Positions 54,209-64,000 of a stretch of DNA of 64,000 nt are shown here, piece by piece; within the stretch, counting starts at the first letter, position 1; each line of letters opens with the position of its first letter. This DNA is from Lihuaxuella thermophila (GTDB taxonomy: Bacteria > Bacillota > Bacilli > Thermoactinomycetales > Thermoactinomycetaceae). The position numbers and the translations under genes were made by a program. The stretch is taken from the NCBI RefSeq assembly GCF_900110165.1, contig NZ_FOCQ01000015.1:1-64000 (forward strand). Direction: 5' to 3'. The notes beneath the pieces were generated by a model that saw nothing but the letters and a program-made list of their open reading frames with translations, did no database searches and was not told the DNA's origin.

Positions 54209-54907
54209 GTGGCAAAACACGGAAAAAAATATCTCGAGGCCCTGCAAAAAGTAGACCGGGAAAAATTGTATGAACCGGTTGAAGCGCTGGAGCTTGTAAA
54301 AAGCATTTCTACTGCCAAGTTTGACGAAACCGTGGAAGCGGCATTCCGCTTGGGGATCGATACCAAAAAAGCGGATCAGCAAGTAAGAGGCGCCGTCGTC
54401 CTGCCGCACGGGACCGGTAAGACCAAACGCGTGCTCGTGTTCGCCAAAGGAGAAAAAGCGAAAGAAGCCGAGCTTGCAGGTGCTGATTTTGTCGGAGACG
54501 AAGATCTCATCAACAAAGTGAGCCAGGGTTGGCTGGACTTTGATGTTGTGGTGGCTACCCCTGATATGATGGGCCAAGTCGGACGTCTGGGACGCGTGCT
54601 CGGTCCGAAAGGATTAATGCCCAACCCGAAAACGGGTACGGTTACTTTTGAAGTTGAAAAAGCAGTTAAAGAAATCAAAGCCGGTAAAATCGAATACCGC
54701 GCTGATAAAGCAGGGAACATTCACGCTGCAATCGGCAAAGTTTCCTTCAGCACGGAACAACTGGCGGAAAACCTGCAAACTCTTGCAGAGGCACTGATCA
54801 AGGCAAAACCGGCAGCGGCGAAAGGGACCTATATGAAGAGCGTAACCGTTTCTTCGACCATGGGGCCCGGTGTGTCCATCAACCCCAACAGCGTCGCTGC
54901 GCGTTAA
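54209..54907 (+). CDS. rplA: 50S ribosomal protein L1
   Basis: 232 residues: [20 protein letters not shown], and [20 protein letters not shown], the family signature. GTG 54209 follows GGGAGG. L1 of the stalk base and, in relatives, a repressor of rplK-rplA translation. Confidence 0.97.
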   Translation: MAKHGKKYLEALQKVDREKLYEPVEALELVKSISTAKFDETVEAAFRLGIDTKKADQQVRGAVVLPHGTGKTKRVLVFAKGEKAKEAELAGADFVGDEDLINKVSQGWLDFDVVVATPDMMGQVGRLGRVLGPKGLMPNPKTGTVTFEVEKAVKEIKAGKIEYRADKAGNIHAAIGKVSFSTEQLAENLQTLAEALIKAKPAAAKGTYMKSVTVSSTMGPGVSINPNSVAAR

Positions 54908-54928
54908 TCATAAATGCTCGATCAATAG

Positions 54929-54958
54929 TTGACAAAGAGATATTCTCTCAAGTATCCT
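54929..54958 (+). promoter_or_regulatory. sigma-A promoter of rplJ-rplL
   Basis: TTGACA (54929-54934), 18-base spacer, TATCCT (54953-54958). Confidence 0.75.
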
Positions 54959-54984
54959 ATACACGTTGTTTGAAAACATGAATA

Positions 54985-55098
54985 TTTGCCTTTACCGTAG
55001 ACAGTAGGTGCGTCAGGTAACGCTTAAATATCCTACCGAGGTGCTCGCATGTTTAAGTACTTACCCGTGCCTTCGACTGTCTGCGAAGGCTTTTTTGT
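54985..55098 (+). promoter_or_regulatory. ribosomal protein L10 leader with attenuator
   Basis: A folded leader (GTAGACAGTAGGTGCGTCAGG to ACCCGTG region) upstream of rplJ, ending in terminator GCCTTCG-loop-GCGAAGGC-T6 (55069-55096). CAGTAGG and CCTAC pair, as in L10 leaders of Bacillota, where the L10-L12 complex binds and stops transcription. Confidence 0.85.
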
Positions 55099-55132
55099 TT
55101 TTCATCAGTACTCCTTGTGAGGAGGTGTCCGC

Positions 55133-55648
55133 ATGTCCAAAGCGATCGAACAGAAAAAAGCGATCGTATCCGAAATTGCAGAAAAGCTGTCCCAAAGCAA
55201 AAGCACCATCGTTACTGACTACCGCGGTCTGAATGTAAAGCAAGTCAACGAGCTCAGAAAAAGATTGCGTGAAGCGGGTGTTGAGTACAAGGTACTCAAA
55301 AACACCCTGACCCGCCGGGCAACGGAGCAAGTTGGCTTGAGCGAACTGGATCAGTATCTCACCGGTCCAACCGCGATTGCGTTCAGTAATGAAGATGTGG
55401 TTGCTCCCGCGAAAATTCTCCATAGCTTTGCCAAAGAGAACAAAGCTTTGGAGATCAAAGGCGGAGTCGTTGAGGGCAAAGTGGTTGGTTTGGAAGAAAT
55501 CAAAGCTCTCGCTGATCTGCCGTCCCGCGAAGGGCTCCTGTCCATGCTGCTTTCCGTTCTGCAAGCTCCGATCCGCAACTTCGCGCTTGCGGTTAAAGCA
55601 GTGGCCGAAAAAGAAGACGGTGGAGCCGAAGAAGCGGCAAATGCTTAA
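55133..55648 (+). CDS. rplJ: 50S ribosomal protein L10
   Basis: 171 residues: [20 protein letters not shown] rRNA-binding start and a C-terminal helix that carries L7/L12 dimers. GAGGAGGTG before ATG. Confidence 0.97.
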   Translation: MSKAIEQKKAIVSEIAEKLSQSKSTIVTDYRGLNVKQVNELRKRLREAGVEYKVLKNTLTRRATEQVGLSELDQYLTGPTAIAFSNEDVVAPAKILHSFAKENKALEIKGGVVEGKVVGLEEIKALADLPSREGLLSMLLSVLQAPIRNFALAVKAVAEKEDGGAEEAANA

Positions 55649-55710
55649 TTTCCCACTTAAACTTCGAAGCGAAAAATCATTTTTAACACGAATACAGGGA
55701 GGTTTCCTTC

Positions 55711-56076
55711 ATGACTAAAGAACAAATCATTGAAGCTGTAAAGAACATGAGCGTTCTCGAGCTGAACGAGCTGGTAAAAGCAATCGAAGAAGAATTCGGC
55801 GTAACCGCGGCCGCTCCTGTAGCTGTTGTAGGCGGCGCCGCTCCTGCTGAAGCTGCTGAAGAGAAAACCGAATTCGATGTAATCCTGGCTAACCCGGGTG
55901 CTTCCAAAATCAACGTCATCAAAGTTGTTCGCGCCATCACGGGTCTGGGACTCAAAGAAGCAAAAGCACTCGTTGACGGTGCTCCGTCTCCGCTCAAAGA
56001 AGGCGTATCCAAAGAAGAAGCAGAAAAAATCAAAGCAGAACTCGAAGAAGCCGGTGCTACTGTAGAAATCAAGTAA
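55711..56076 (+). CDS. rplL: 50S ribosomal protein L7/L12
   Basis: 121 residues: N-terminal dimer helix pair, alanine-rich hinge (about 38-52), and C-terminal domain ([20 protein letters not shown]) for recruiting factors. Confidence 0.97.
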   Translation: MTKEQIIEAVKNMSVLELNELVKAIEEEFGVTAAAPVAVVGGAAPAEAAEEKTEFDVILANPGASKINVIKVVRAITGLGLKEAKALVDGAPSPLKEGVSKEEAEKIKAELEEAGATVEIK

Positions 56077-56096
56077 TTGATTTAACTCCGGCCGGA

Positions 56097-56124
56097 CCCG
56101 CCGCCGTCGGTCGGCGGGTTGCTT
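56097..56124 (+). terminator. hairpin terminator after rplL
   Basis: CCCGCCG...CGGCGGG then TTGCTTTT, probably partial, reducing expression of the downstream genes. Confidence 0.75.
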
Positions 56125-56143
56125 TTATCTGGGAGGATCTTTT

Positions 56144-56746
56144 ATGAGCGACCACTATTATTCACCCCAACCTGCATCGAAAAATGAACATCGGGAATTT
56201 CAAGCCAGCCTTTTGGGTCATACACTGACCTTTATTACTGATGCGGGCGTCTTTTCGAAGAAAGGGGTGGATTTTGGCAGTCGCCTCCTCATTGAGACAG
56301 CCGAAATCGGAAATGCCTCTACCGTGCTCGACTTGGGCTGTGGATACGGCCCGATCGGGATCGCTGTGGCCGTCCGTTATCCACAGGCTCATGTCGTCAT
56401 GGTGGATATCAATGAACGCGCGGTTCATCTCGCAGCGGAAAATGCCAGGAGAAACGGACTGGGAAACCGTGTCGAGGTTGTGCGGAGCGACGGCTTTGCG
56501 GAAATTGCCAATCGCAAGTTTGACCGCATTCTGTTCAACCCGCCGATCCGGGTGGGGAAAGCCGCGGTCTACCGCCTGTTTGCGGAAGCGAAAGAACACT
56601 TGAATCCCGGAGGTTCACTCTGGGTGGTGATCCGCAAACAGCAAGGAGCCGCATCGGCACGAGCCGAGTTGGAAAGGCTTTATCCGAGCGTCAATCTCGC
56701 CCGCCAGAAAAAGGGGTATTGGATTCTTGAAGCGGTGAGTGATTGA
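56144..56746 (+). CDS. ybxB: RsmC-like class I methyltransferase (YbxB)
   Basis: 200 residues: SAM motif VLDLGCGYGPIGIAVAVRYP, acidic end MVDINERA, and NPPIRVGK, the N-P-P motif for amino-group methylation of rRNA. Standard gene between rplL and rpoB. Confidence 0.92.
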   Translation: MSDHYYSPQPASKNEHREFQASLLGHTLTFITDAGVFSKKGVDFGSRLLIETAEIGNASTVLDLGCGYGPIGIAVAVRYPQAHVVMVDINERAVHLAAENARRNGLGNRVEVVRSDGFAEIANRKFDRILFNPPIRVGKAAVYRLFAEAKEHLNPGGSLWVVIRKQQGAASARAELERLYPSVNLARQKKGYWILEAVSD

Positions 56747-56976
56747 CATGATTTTCCGCTTGTGATAGTGTTATAAATTGCAGAAAGTGTCACTACAAGA
56801 GGTTTCCGTTTTATAGAAAAGTTTTCCATCCGGTTGGTTTATTTCTGCCTCCAGCTGGATAACATAGTAGACTACTTATAGGTGAAAAATGAGGTTACCG
56901 TTTTAACCCATTTTCTTTTTTTAGCTGTCACAGTCGTCTTATGCGGCTTTCGACTGGGTACGAGGGGGGAGTTTAT

Positions 56977-59900
56977 TTGTCTTGGAAAATGATCCCGTGT
57001 GGCCGTCGGCAACGCCGGAGCTATGCCCGGATTAACGAGGTATTGGAGTTGCCGAATCTGATTGAGATCCAACAGAAGTCGTACCAGTGGTTTCTCGATG
57101 AAGGGTTGCGCGAAATGTTTCAGGATATTTCGCCGATCGAGGATTTCACTGGAAATCTGGTTCTTGAGTTTATTGACTACACCTTAGGCGAACCCAAGTA
57201 CAATGTGGAGGAAGCCAAAGATCACCAAGTTACTTACGCTGCACCCTTGCGCGTCAAAGTACGGCTCATCAATAAGGAGACGGGTGAGGTTAAAGAGCAG
57301 GAAGTATTTATGGGCGACTTCCCGTTGATGACTGAAACGGGCACATTTATCATCAACGGTGCTGAACGGGTCATCGTCAGCCAATTGGTTCGTTCACCCA
57401 GTGTGTATTATAACACGAAAGTGGATAAAAACGGGAAGCCGACTTATACAGCTACGGTGATTCCCAACCGGGGAGCATGGCTTGAGCTTGAAACCGACGC
57501 AAAGGATATTATCTATGTGCGCATCGACCGCACACGGAAAATTCCTGTGACGGTTCTTTTGCGTGCCCTCGGATTCAGCAGCGATGCCGAAATTCTCGAT
57601 TTGTTGGGCGACGATGAGTATGTCCGCAACACGCTGGACAAAGACAATACCGGCAATACGGAAAAGGCGCTGATCGAAATTTATGAACGCTTGCGCCCGG
57701 GTGAACCGCCTACGGCTGAAAATGCGCGCAGCCTTCTGTATGCCCGCTTCTTTGACCCCAAACGCTATGATTTGGCGAATGTGGGCCGCTACAAAATGAA
57801 CAAAAAGCTGCACATCAAAAACCGTCTGCTGGGCCAAAAACTGGCTGAGCCCGTCGTAGATCCCGAAACGGGTGAAATCTTGGCTGAAGCCGGACAAGTC
57901 TTGGAGCGCCGGGTATTGGATAAGTTGTTGCCCTATCTCACCGGTGAACAGGCTTTTGGCATGAAAGAGCATTCGGTCCGCGGCGGAGTGCCGGATGACG
58001 GTCCCGTTCGTTTGCAAACGGTTCATATCTACTCTCCGCTCGATGAAAGCAAAGTGATCAAAGTCATCTCCAACGGCGAAGTGGATCGGTCTGTGAAACA
58101 TATCACTCCGTCGGATATCATCGCTTCCATCAACTACTTTATCAACTTGCTGAACGGAGTTGGCAGCACAGACGATATCGACCATTTGGGCAACCGCCGC
58201 CTGCGATCGGTCGGTGAGCTCCTGCAAAACCAATTCCGCATCGGTTTGTCCCGGATGGAACGAGTGGTGCGTGAGCGGATGTCCATCCAGGATGCCAATG
58301 CCATCACACCGCAGGCACTCATCAACATTCGCCCGGTCATCGCTTCCATCAAAGAGTTCTTCGGAAGCAGCCAGTTGTCCCAATTTATGGATCAAACCAA
58401 TCCGTTGGCCGAACTTACTCACAAACGACGTCTTTCCGCCCTTGGACCTGGTGGTTTGACCCGGGAGCGCGCGGGGTTTGAAGTGCGTGACGTTCACCAC
58501 TCACACTATGGTCGGATGTGTCCGATCGAAACTCCCGAGGGTCCGAACATCGGTTTGATCAACTCACTTTCCACCTATGCGCGGATCAATGAGTACGGGT
58601 TTATTGAAACTCCTTATCGCCGCGTAGACCCTGAGACCGGCCGTGTTACTGACGAGATTGACTATCTGACAGCGGATGAAGAGGATAACTATTATGTCGC
58701 GCAGGCCAACGCGCCGCTGGCCGAAGACGGTACTTTCCTCAATGAGACGGTAACCGTACGTTATCAGGACGAGATTTTGAACGTACCGCGCAGTCAGGTC
58801 GATTACATGGATGTTTCGCCGAAACAGGTTGTGTCTGTCGCTACTGCGTGTATCCCGTTCCTGGAAAACGACGACTCCAACCGCGCGTTGATGGGATCCA
58901 ACATGCAGCGTCAGGCTGTGCCTCTCCTCAAGCCGGAAGCGCCGCTCATCGGTACCGGAATGGAGTGGATTGCGGCCCGCGATTCCGGAGTGATGATCCG
59001 CGCGAAACGCCCGGGTACCGTAGAACGGGTGACTGCGGACGAGATCTGGGTGCGGCATGAAGAAGAAGTGGACGGCCGCCTGGTGAAAGGGGACCTGGAT
59101 AAATACAAGCTGATCAAGTTCCAGCGTTCCAACCAAGGAACCTGCATCAACCAGCGTCCGATCGTGCGTGTGGGCGAAAAAGTAAAGGCCGGAGATACGC
59201 TGGCTGACGGGCCTTCCACGGAGCAGGGGGAACTGGCTCTCGGACGCAACGTGGTCGTCGCGTTTATGACCTGGGAAGGGTACAACTACGAGGACGCGAT
59301 TTTGCTCAGTGAAAAACTGGTGAAAGAGGATGTCTACACCTCGATTCACATAGAAAAACACGAATGCGAGGCTCGGGATACCAAGCTGGGGCCGGAAGAA
59401 ATTACACGCGATATTCCGAACGTCGGGGAAGATGCTTTGAGAAATCTCGACGAACGGGGAATCATTCGCGTCGGTGCGGAAATTAAGCCGGGAGACATTC
59501 TGGTCGGTAAAGTGACTCCGAAAGGTGTGACCGAACTGACGGCGGAAGAACGTCTCTTGCATGCGATCTTTGGTGAGAAAGCCCGTGAAGTGCGTGATAC
59601 CTCGCTTCGCGTTCCGCATGGACAAGATGGAATCGTCGTCGACGTGAAAGTGTTTACCCGTGAGAATGGAGACGAGTTGCCTCCGGGCGTCAATCAATTG
59701 GTGCGCGTCTACATTGCCCAGAAGCGGAAGATTTCCGAAGGGGACAAAATGGCCGGGCGCCACGGAAACAAAGGGGTTATTGCCCGGATCATGCCGGAGG
59801 AGGATATGCCGTTCCTGCCGGATGGCCGTCCGGTGGAAGTCGTGCTCAACCCTCTCGGTGTTCCGTCGCGCATGAACATCGGACAGGTGCTGGAAGTCCA

Positions 59901-60525
59901 CTTGGGCATGGCGGCCAAAGCGCTGGGGCTCCATATGGCGACACCGGTCTTCGACGGGGCCAGCGAGAATGATGTGTTTGAAACGTTGAAAGAAGCCGGC
60001 TTGGATGAGGACGGAAAAACCATCCTCTATGACGGCAGAACGGGTGAACCGTTTGAAAACCGTGTCACGGTCGGCGTCATGTACATGATTAAACTGGCAC
60101 ACATGGTTGACGACAAGATCCACGCCCGCTCCACCGGACCGTACTCGCTCGTCACACAGCAACCGCTGGGCGGTAAGGCGCAGTTCGGAGGCCAGCGGTT
60201 TGGTGAGATGGAAGTTTGGGCACTCGAAGCGTATGGTGCCGCGTATACTCTCCAGGAAATCCTGACCGTCAAATCGGATGATGTCGTCGGACGGGTGAAA
60301 ACTTACGAAGCCATTGTCAAAGGGGAAAATGTCCCCGAACCGGGTGTGCCCGAGTCTTTTAAAGTATTGATCAAAGAGCTGCAAAGCCTGGGTATGGACG
60401 TGAAAATTCTGGCCGAAAACGAGGAAGAAATCGAGATGCGTGAATTGGAAGAGGATGAGGAACCGGCCAACGACAAACTCGATTTTGTCCTGGAAGACGG
60501 GGAAGACGCCCGGTCAACTTCGTGA
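56977..60525 (+). CDS. rpoB: RNA polymerase subunit beta
   Basis: 1182 residues, full length. The start [18 protein letters not shown] aligns with the Bacillus one ([12 protein letters not shown]) and its TTG at 56977 lies 6 bases after GGGGGGA. Rifampicin region [20 protein letters not shown] with the usual sensitive residues. [13 protein letters not shown] at the active centre. The 230 bp before it hold no further gene. Confidence 0.98.
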   Translation: MSWKMIPCGRRQRRSYARINEVLELPNLIEIQQKSYQWFLDEGLREMFQDISPIEDFTGNLVLEFIDYTLGEPKYNVEEAKDHQVTYAAPLRVKVRLINKETGEVKEQEVFMGDFPLMTETGTFIINGAERVIVSQLVRSPSVYYNTKVDKNGKPTYTATVIPNRGAWLELETDAKDIIYVRIDRTRKIPVTVLLRALGFSSDAEILDLLGDDEYVRNTLDKDNTGNTEKALIEIYERLRPGEPPTAENARSLLYARFFDPKRYDLANVGRYKMNKKLHIKNRLLGQKLAEPVVDPETGEILAEAGQVLERRVLDKLLPYLTGEQAFGMKEHSVRGGVPDDGPVRLQTVHIYSPLDESKVIKVISNGEVDRSVKHITPSDIIASINYFINLLNGVGSTDDIDHLGNRRLRSVGELLQNQFRIGLSRMERVVRERMSIQDANAITPQALINIRPVIASIKEFFGSSQLSQFMDQTNPLAELTHKRRLSALGPGGLTRERAGFEVRDVHHSHYGRMCPIETPEGPNIGLINSLSTYARINEYGFIETPYRRVDPETGRVTDEIDYLTADEEDNYYVAQANAPLAEDGTFLNETVTVRYQDEILNVPRSQVDYMDVSPKQVVSVATACIPFLENDDSNRALMGSNMQRQAVPLLKPEAPLIGTGMEWIAARDSGVMIRAKRPGTVERVTADEIWVRHEEEVDGRLVKGDLDKYKLIKFQRSNQGTCINQRPIVRVGEKVKAGDTLADGPSTEQGELALGRNVVVAFMTWEGYNYEDAILLSEKLVKEDVYTSIHIEKHECEARDTKLGPEEITRDIPNVGEDALRNLDERGIIRVGAEIKPGDILVGKVTPKGVTELTAEERLLHAIFGEKAREVRDTSLRVPHGQDGIVVDVKVFTRENGDELPPGVNQLVRVYIAQKRKISEGDKMAGRHGNKGVIARIMPEEDMPFLPDGRPVEVVLNPLGVPSRMNIGQVLEVHLGMAAKALGLHMATPVFDGASENDVFETLKEAGLDEDGKTILYDGRTGEPFENRVTVGVMYMIKLAHMVDDKIHARSTGPYSLVTQQPLGGKAQFGGQRFGEMEVWALEAYGAAYTLQEILTVKSDDVVGRVKTYEAIVKGENVPEPGVPESFKVLIKELQSLGMDVKILAENEEEIEMRELEEDEEPANDKLDFVLEDGEDARSTS

Positions 60526-60598
60526 ACGTAGCAAGGGGGAGAGGTTTACGCCTTTTCCCCGCTTGCAACGGGATGAATCCTGAGGGAGGAATGCCCCA

Positions 60599-63500
60599 AT
60601 GCTCGATGTGAATAACTTTGAATATATGAAAATCGGCCTCGCCTCTCCTGAGAAAATCCGTTCCTGGTCTCGCGGGGAGGTAAAAAAGCCCGAAACGATC
60701 AACTACAGAACGCTCAAACCCGAAAAAGAAGGTCTCTTTTGTGAAAAAATCTTCGGTCCCACCAAGGACTGGGAGTGTCACTGCGGTAAGTATAAACGGG
60801 TTCGCTATAAGGGAGTCGTCTGTGACCGCTGCGGGGTGGAAGTGACCCGCGCCAAGGTGCGCCGTGAACGGATGGGGCATATCGAACTGGCCGCCCCCGT
60901 TTCCCACATTTGGTATTTCAAAGGAATTCCCAGCCGCATGGGTCTTGTTCTGGATATGTCTCCGCGCTCCCTGGAGGAAGTGATTTATTTCGCTTCCTAT
61001 GTGGTTGTTGATCCGGGCCCGACTCCGCTCGAGAAAAAACAACTTCTTTCGGAGAAGGAATACCGCAGCTATCGCGAAAAATACGGCAATGCGTTCACTG
61101 CCATGATGGGGGCAGAGGCGATTAAACGGCTGCTGTCTGAAATTGACCTGGATAAAGAGGTTGAACTCTTGAAAGAAGAGTTGCAAACCGCCCAGGGACA
61201 GCGGCGCAACCGGGCCGTAAAACGGCTGGAAGTACTGGAAGCATTCCGCTCTTCCGGCAACCGCCCGGAATGGATGGTTTTGGATGTTCTGCCGGTCATT
61301 CCTCCGGAACTCCGTCCGATGGTGCAGCTGGACGGGGGACGTTTTGCCACTTCCGACTTGAATGACCTGTACCGGCGCGTGATCAACCGGAACAACCGTC
61401 TCAAGCGATTGCTCGATCTCGGCGCCCCGGATATCATCGTGCAAAATGAGAAGCGGATGCTGCAGGAAGCGGTGGATGCCTTGATTGACAACGGCCGCCG
61501 CGGTCGTCCGGTGACTGGTCCCGGCAACCGCCCGCTGAAATCCCTGTCCCACATGCTGAAGGGAAAACAGGGCCGGTTCCGCCAGAACCTGCTCGGAAAA
61601 CGGGTAGACTACTCCGGACGTTCGGTGATTGTCGTCGGGCCCAACCTGAAAATGTACCAATGCGGCCTGCCGAAAGAAATGGCCTTGGAGCTGTTTAAGC
61701 CGTTTGTGATGAAAGAATTGGTGGCTAAAGGGCTGGCCCACAATATCAAAAGCGCGAAACGGAAAGTAGAGCGCGTACATCCGGAAGTTTGGGACGTCCT
61801 TGAAGAAGTGATCAAAGAACATCCGGTGCTCTTAAACCGTGCGCCCACCCTTCACCGTCTCGGAATTCAAGCGTTTGAACCGGTCCTGGTAGAAGGCCGT
61901 GCGATCCGTTTGCACCCGCTGGTATGTACGGCCTACAACGCCGACTTTGACGGTGACCAAATGGCCGTTCACGTCCCGCTCTCCGCAGAAGCGCAGGCGG
62001 AAGCCCGCCTGTTGATGCTGGCCGCGCAAAACATTCTCAACCCAAAAGACGGAAAACCTGTGGTCACGCCTTCTCAGGATATGGTCTTGGGCTGTTACTA
62101 TCTGACCATCGAAAAGGACGGGGACAAAGGGGAAGGGAATATCTACTATTCCATCTCTGAAGCGATCAACGCCTATCATCACGGGTATATCACTTTGCAC
62201 AGCCGGATCGCGATCCCTGCGAAAAACGTCAGGAAGACGACCTTTACGGATAAACAGCGGAATGCGCTCCTCATCACCACGGTGGGCAAGCTCATTTTCA
62301 ATGAGATCTTCCCGGAAGAATTCCCCTACATCAACGAACCGGGCAAGAAAAACTTTGCCGGCACGCCGGATAAATACTTTATTTTCGACAAAGGGACCAA
62401 CATTCGCGAATTTGTCAAGGGGATGTCAGATCCCGGAGCGATTAAGAAGAAAGACCTGGGGGCCATTATCGCCGAGTGTTTCCGCCGCTTTGGAACCACC
62501 ACGACTGCGGAGATCCTCGACAAAGTAAAAGCGCTGGGTTATTCGTATTCGACCAAAGCCGGTATTACCATGTCGGTATCCGATGTCACCGTGCCGGAGC
62601 AAAAATCGGAAATTCTGGCCGAAGCCGAACAAAAAGTCGAAACGGTGATGAAGCAATACCGCCGCGGTCTCATTACGGATGACGAGCGATATGAACGGAT
62701 CATTTCCATCTGGAGCCAGGCCAAAGACCAGATTACGGAAGTCCTCATGAAAAATTTGGGTAAATACAACCCGATTTACATGATGGCGCACTCCGGAGCG
62801 CGGGGGAACGTTTCCCAGATTACGCAGCTGGCCGGAATGCGGGGTCTGATGGCCAACCCGGCCGGTAAAATCATTGAGCAACCGATTCGCACCAACTTCC
62901 GTGAAGGGCTGACCGTGTTGGAATACTTCATTTCCACCCACGGGGCGCGCAAAGGTCTGGCGGATACAGCTCTCCGAACGGCCGACTCCGGTTACCTGAC
63001 CCGCCGTCTGGTCGACGTGGCCCAAGACGTTATCGTGCGCGAAGAAGATTGCGGTACGGATAAAGGGTTGGAAGTGACGCACATCTCGGACGGAAACGAA
63101 ATCATTGAAGGACTGTACGACCGCATTGTCGGACGTACCGCTTTTAAAACGATTCGCCATCCCGAAACGGGAGAAGTGATCGTTTCCCGCAACCAACTGA
63201 TCGATGAGGAAATTGCCTCCAAGATCATAGAAGCGGGCATTGATCGGGTCGTGATCCGTTCCGTGCTGTCGTGCCGGACCAAACACGGTGTCTGCAAAAA
63301 GTGTTACGGCCGCAACCTGGCCTTGGGTACCCCTGTGGAAATCGGTGAAGCGGTTGGTATTATCGCGGCACAATCCATCGGTGAACCCGGTACCCAGCTG
63401 ACGATGCGTACCTTCCATACCGGTGGGGTAGCGGGAGATGATATTACCCAAGGTTTGCCGCGGATTCAGGAGCTGTTTGAGGCCCGGAACCCGAAAGGGC

Positions 63501-64000
63501 AAGCGGTGATCAGTGAGATTTCGGGTGAGGTCGTCGATATTCGCGAAGTCAAAGACCGCCGTGAAATCGAGATCAAAGGAGAAGTGGAAACGAAAGTCCA
63601 TTTCGCTCCTTATGGTTCCCGTCTTCGCGTTGCCGTTGGGGAACAGGTCAAAGCCGGGGACGAATTGACGGAGGGTTCGATCGACCCAAAAGAACTGTTG
63701 CGCGTCAAGGGCGTTCATGGCGTACAGCAGTACATCCTGCAAGAAGTACAAAAGGTGTACCGCTTGCAAGGGGTGGAAATCAATGACAAGCACATCGAAG
63801 TGATGATCCGGCAGATGATGCGCAAAGTCCGCATCACCGATGCGGGAACAACCGATCTGCTGCCGGGTTCCGTCGTGGATATCCACGATTATGAAGAAGC
63901 GAACAAGAAAGAACTTCTCACCGGGGGCGAACCGGCAGTGGCCCGTCCTGTACTCCTGGGAATCACCAAAGCTTCCTTGGAAACGGAATCTTTCTTGTCG
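60599..64000 (+). CDS. rpoC: RNA polymerase subunit beta prime, partial at window end
   Basis: 1134 codons are inside the window; the stop lies beyond. [19 protein letters not shown] start, first zinc ribbon (CHCGKYK ... CDRCGVE), catalytic [16 protein letters not shown] (about residues 449-464) with the three Mg2+-binding Asp, and the second zinc cluster around [16 protein letters not shown] 60599 follows GAGGGAGG. Confidence 0.98.
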   Translation, partial: MLDVNNFEYMKIGLASPEKIRSWSRGEVKKPETINYRTLKPEKEGLFCEKIFGPTKDWECHCGKYKRVRYKGVVCDRCGVEVTRAKVRRERMGHIELAAPVSHIWYFKGIPSRMGLVLDMSPRSLEEVIYFASYVVVDPGPTPLEKKQLLSEKEYRSYREKYGNAFTAMMGAEAIKRLLSEIDLDKEVELLKEELQTAQGQRRNRAVKRLEVLEAFRSSGNRPEWMVLDVLPVIPPELRPMVQLDGGRFATSDLNDLYRRVINRNNRLKRLLDLGAPDIIVQNEKRMLQEAVDALIDNGRRGRPVTGPGNRPLKSLSHMLKGKQGRFRQNLLGKRVDYSGRSVIVVGPNLKMYQCGLPKEMALELFKPFVMKELVAKGLAHNIKSAKRKVERVHPEVWDVLEEVIKEHPVLLNRAPTLHRLGIQAFEPVLVEGRAIRLHPLVCTAYNADFDGDQMAVHVPLSAEAQAEARLLMLAAQNILNPKDGKPVVTPSQDMVLGCYYLTIEKDGDKGEGNIYYSISEAINAYHHGYITLHSRIAIPAKNVRKTTFTDKQRNALLITTVGKLIFNEIFPEEFPYINEPGKKNFAGTPDKYFIFDKGTNIREFVKGMSDPGAIKKKDLGAIIAECFRRFGTTTTAEILDKVKALGYSYSTKAGITMSVSDVTVPEQKSEILAEAEQKVETVMKQYRRGLITDDERYERIISIWSQAKDQITEVLMKNLGKYNPIYMMAHSGARGNVSQITQLAGMRGLMANPAGKIIEQPIRTNFREGLTVLEYFISTHGARKGLADTALRTADSGYLTRRLVDVAQDVIVREEDCGTDKGLEVTHISDGNEIIEGLYDRIVGRTAFKTIRHPETGEVIVSRNQLIDEEIASKIIEAGIDRVVIRSVLSCRTKHGVCKKCYGRNLALGTPVEIGEAVGIIAAQSIGEPGTQLTMRTFHTGGVAGDDITQGLPRIQELFEARNPKGQAVISEISGEVVDIREVKDRREIEIKGEVETKVHFAPYGSRLRVAVGEQVKAGDELTEGSIDPKELLRVKGVHGVQQYILQEVQKVYRLQGVEINDKHIEVMIRQMMRKVRITDAGTTDLLPGSVVDIHDYEEANKKELLTGGEPAVARPVLLGITKASLETESFLS

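Noticed and set aside
58564-60384. minus-strand open frame of 606 codons inside rpoB
   Set aside because: It is the shadow of a strongly GC-biased coding strand; rpoB accounts fully for the region.
1-64000. CRISPR array, rRNA operon, replication origin
   Set aside because: No regularly spaced repeats, no rRNA-like sequence and no DnaA-box cluster were found.

Overview
The window is chromosomal DNA from a spore-forming Bacillota, most likely the Thermoactinomycetaceae. This is inferred from the order ctsR-mcsA-mcsB-clpC-radA-disA ... carD-yacL-ispD-ispF-gltX-cysE-cysS-mrnC-rlmB-rae1-sigH-rpmG-secE-nusG-rplK-rplA-rplJ-rplL-rpoB-rpoC, from frequent TTG and GTG starts behind strong Shine-Dalgarno sequences, and from vegetative promoters of the TTGACA/TATAAT type. 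It falls into two very different halves.

Bases 1 to about 13,200 are an AT-richer accessory patch in decay. It holds a relic IS3-type transposase, an immunity-like relic, two degenerate TadE-like genes, a coiled-coil fragment without a start, a broken membrane protein, an HTTM (SdpB-like) C-terminal piece, OmpA-domain genes (one N-terminally truncated, one reduced to its last codons, one intact lipoprotein) and a frameshifted von Willebrand A lipoprotein. A perfect 38-bp direct repeat (2881-2918 and 7467-7504) brackets much of the damage. The intact parts of special interest are a stand-alone zinc-type rpsN and a two-gene cassette at 12.35-13.2 kb: a lipoprotein with an RNase A-like CDI toxin domain followed by a CdiI-like immunity protein.

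Bases 13.4-33.7 kb are envelope and transport genes: a UMF1-type MFS transporter, an operon of two pseudokinases (one with a membrane-anchored TPR domain) plus a 55-residue anchored peptide, tRNA-Ala, a yknWXYZ-type operon, an M50 metalloprotease, a YtkA/FixH-like lipoprotein beside a NarX/NarL-type two-component system, a double-headed PBP4-type carboxypeptidase, and a minus-strand unit in which a strong promoter reads a 53-residue peptide, twin hairpins, a 67-residue peptide and an ABC-2 exporter. A HAD phosphatase and an MgtC-like protein follow, separated by a gap with a compact three-way-junction RNA candidate.

Bases 33.8-64 kb are the conserved core. It contains the CtsR-controlled protein quality-control operon, DNA repair and c-di-AMP synthesis, phosphatidylserine synthase, CarD, isoprenoid genes, Glu and Cys aminoacylation with cysteine biosynthesis behind a Cys T-box, 23S rRNA and mRNA processing factors, SigH, and the secE-nusG-ribosomal protein-RNA polymerase cluster with an L10-type leader. 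Every core gene is intact, so the many frameshifts on the left look like real decay rather than uniformly poor sequence. rpoC runs off the right edge.
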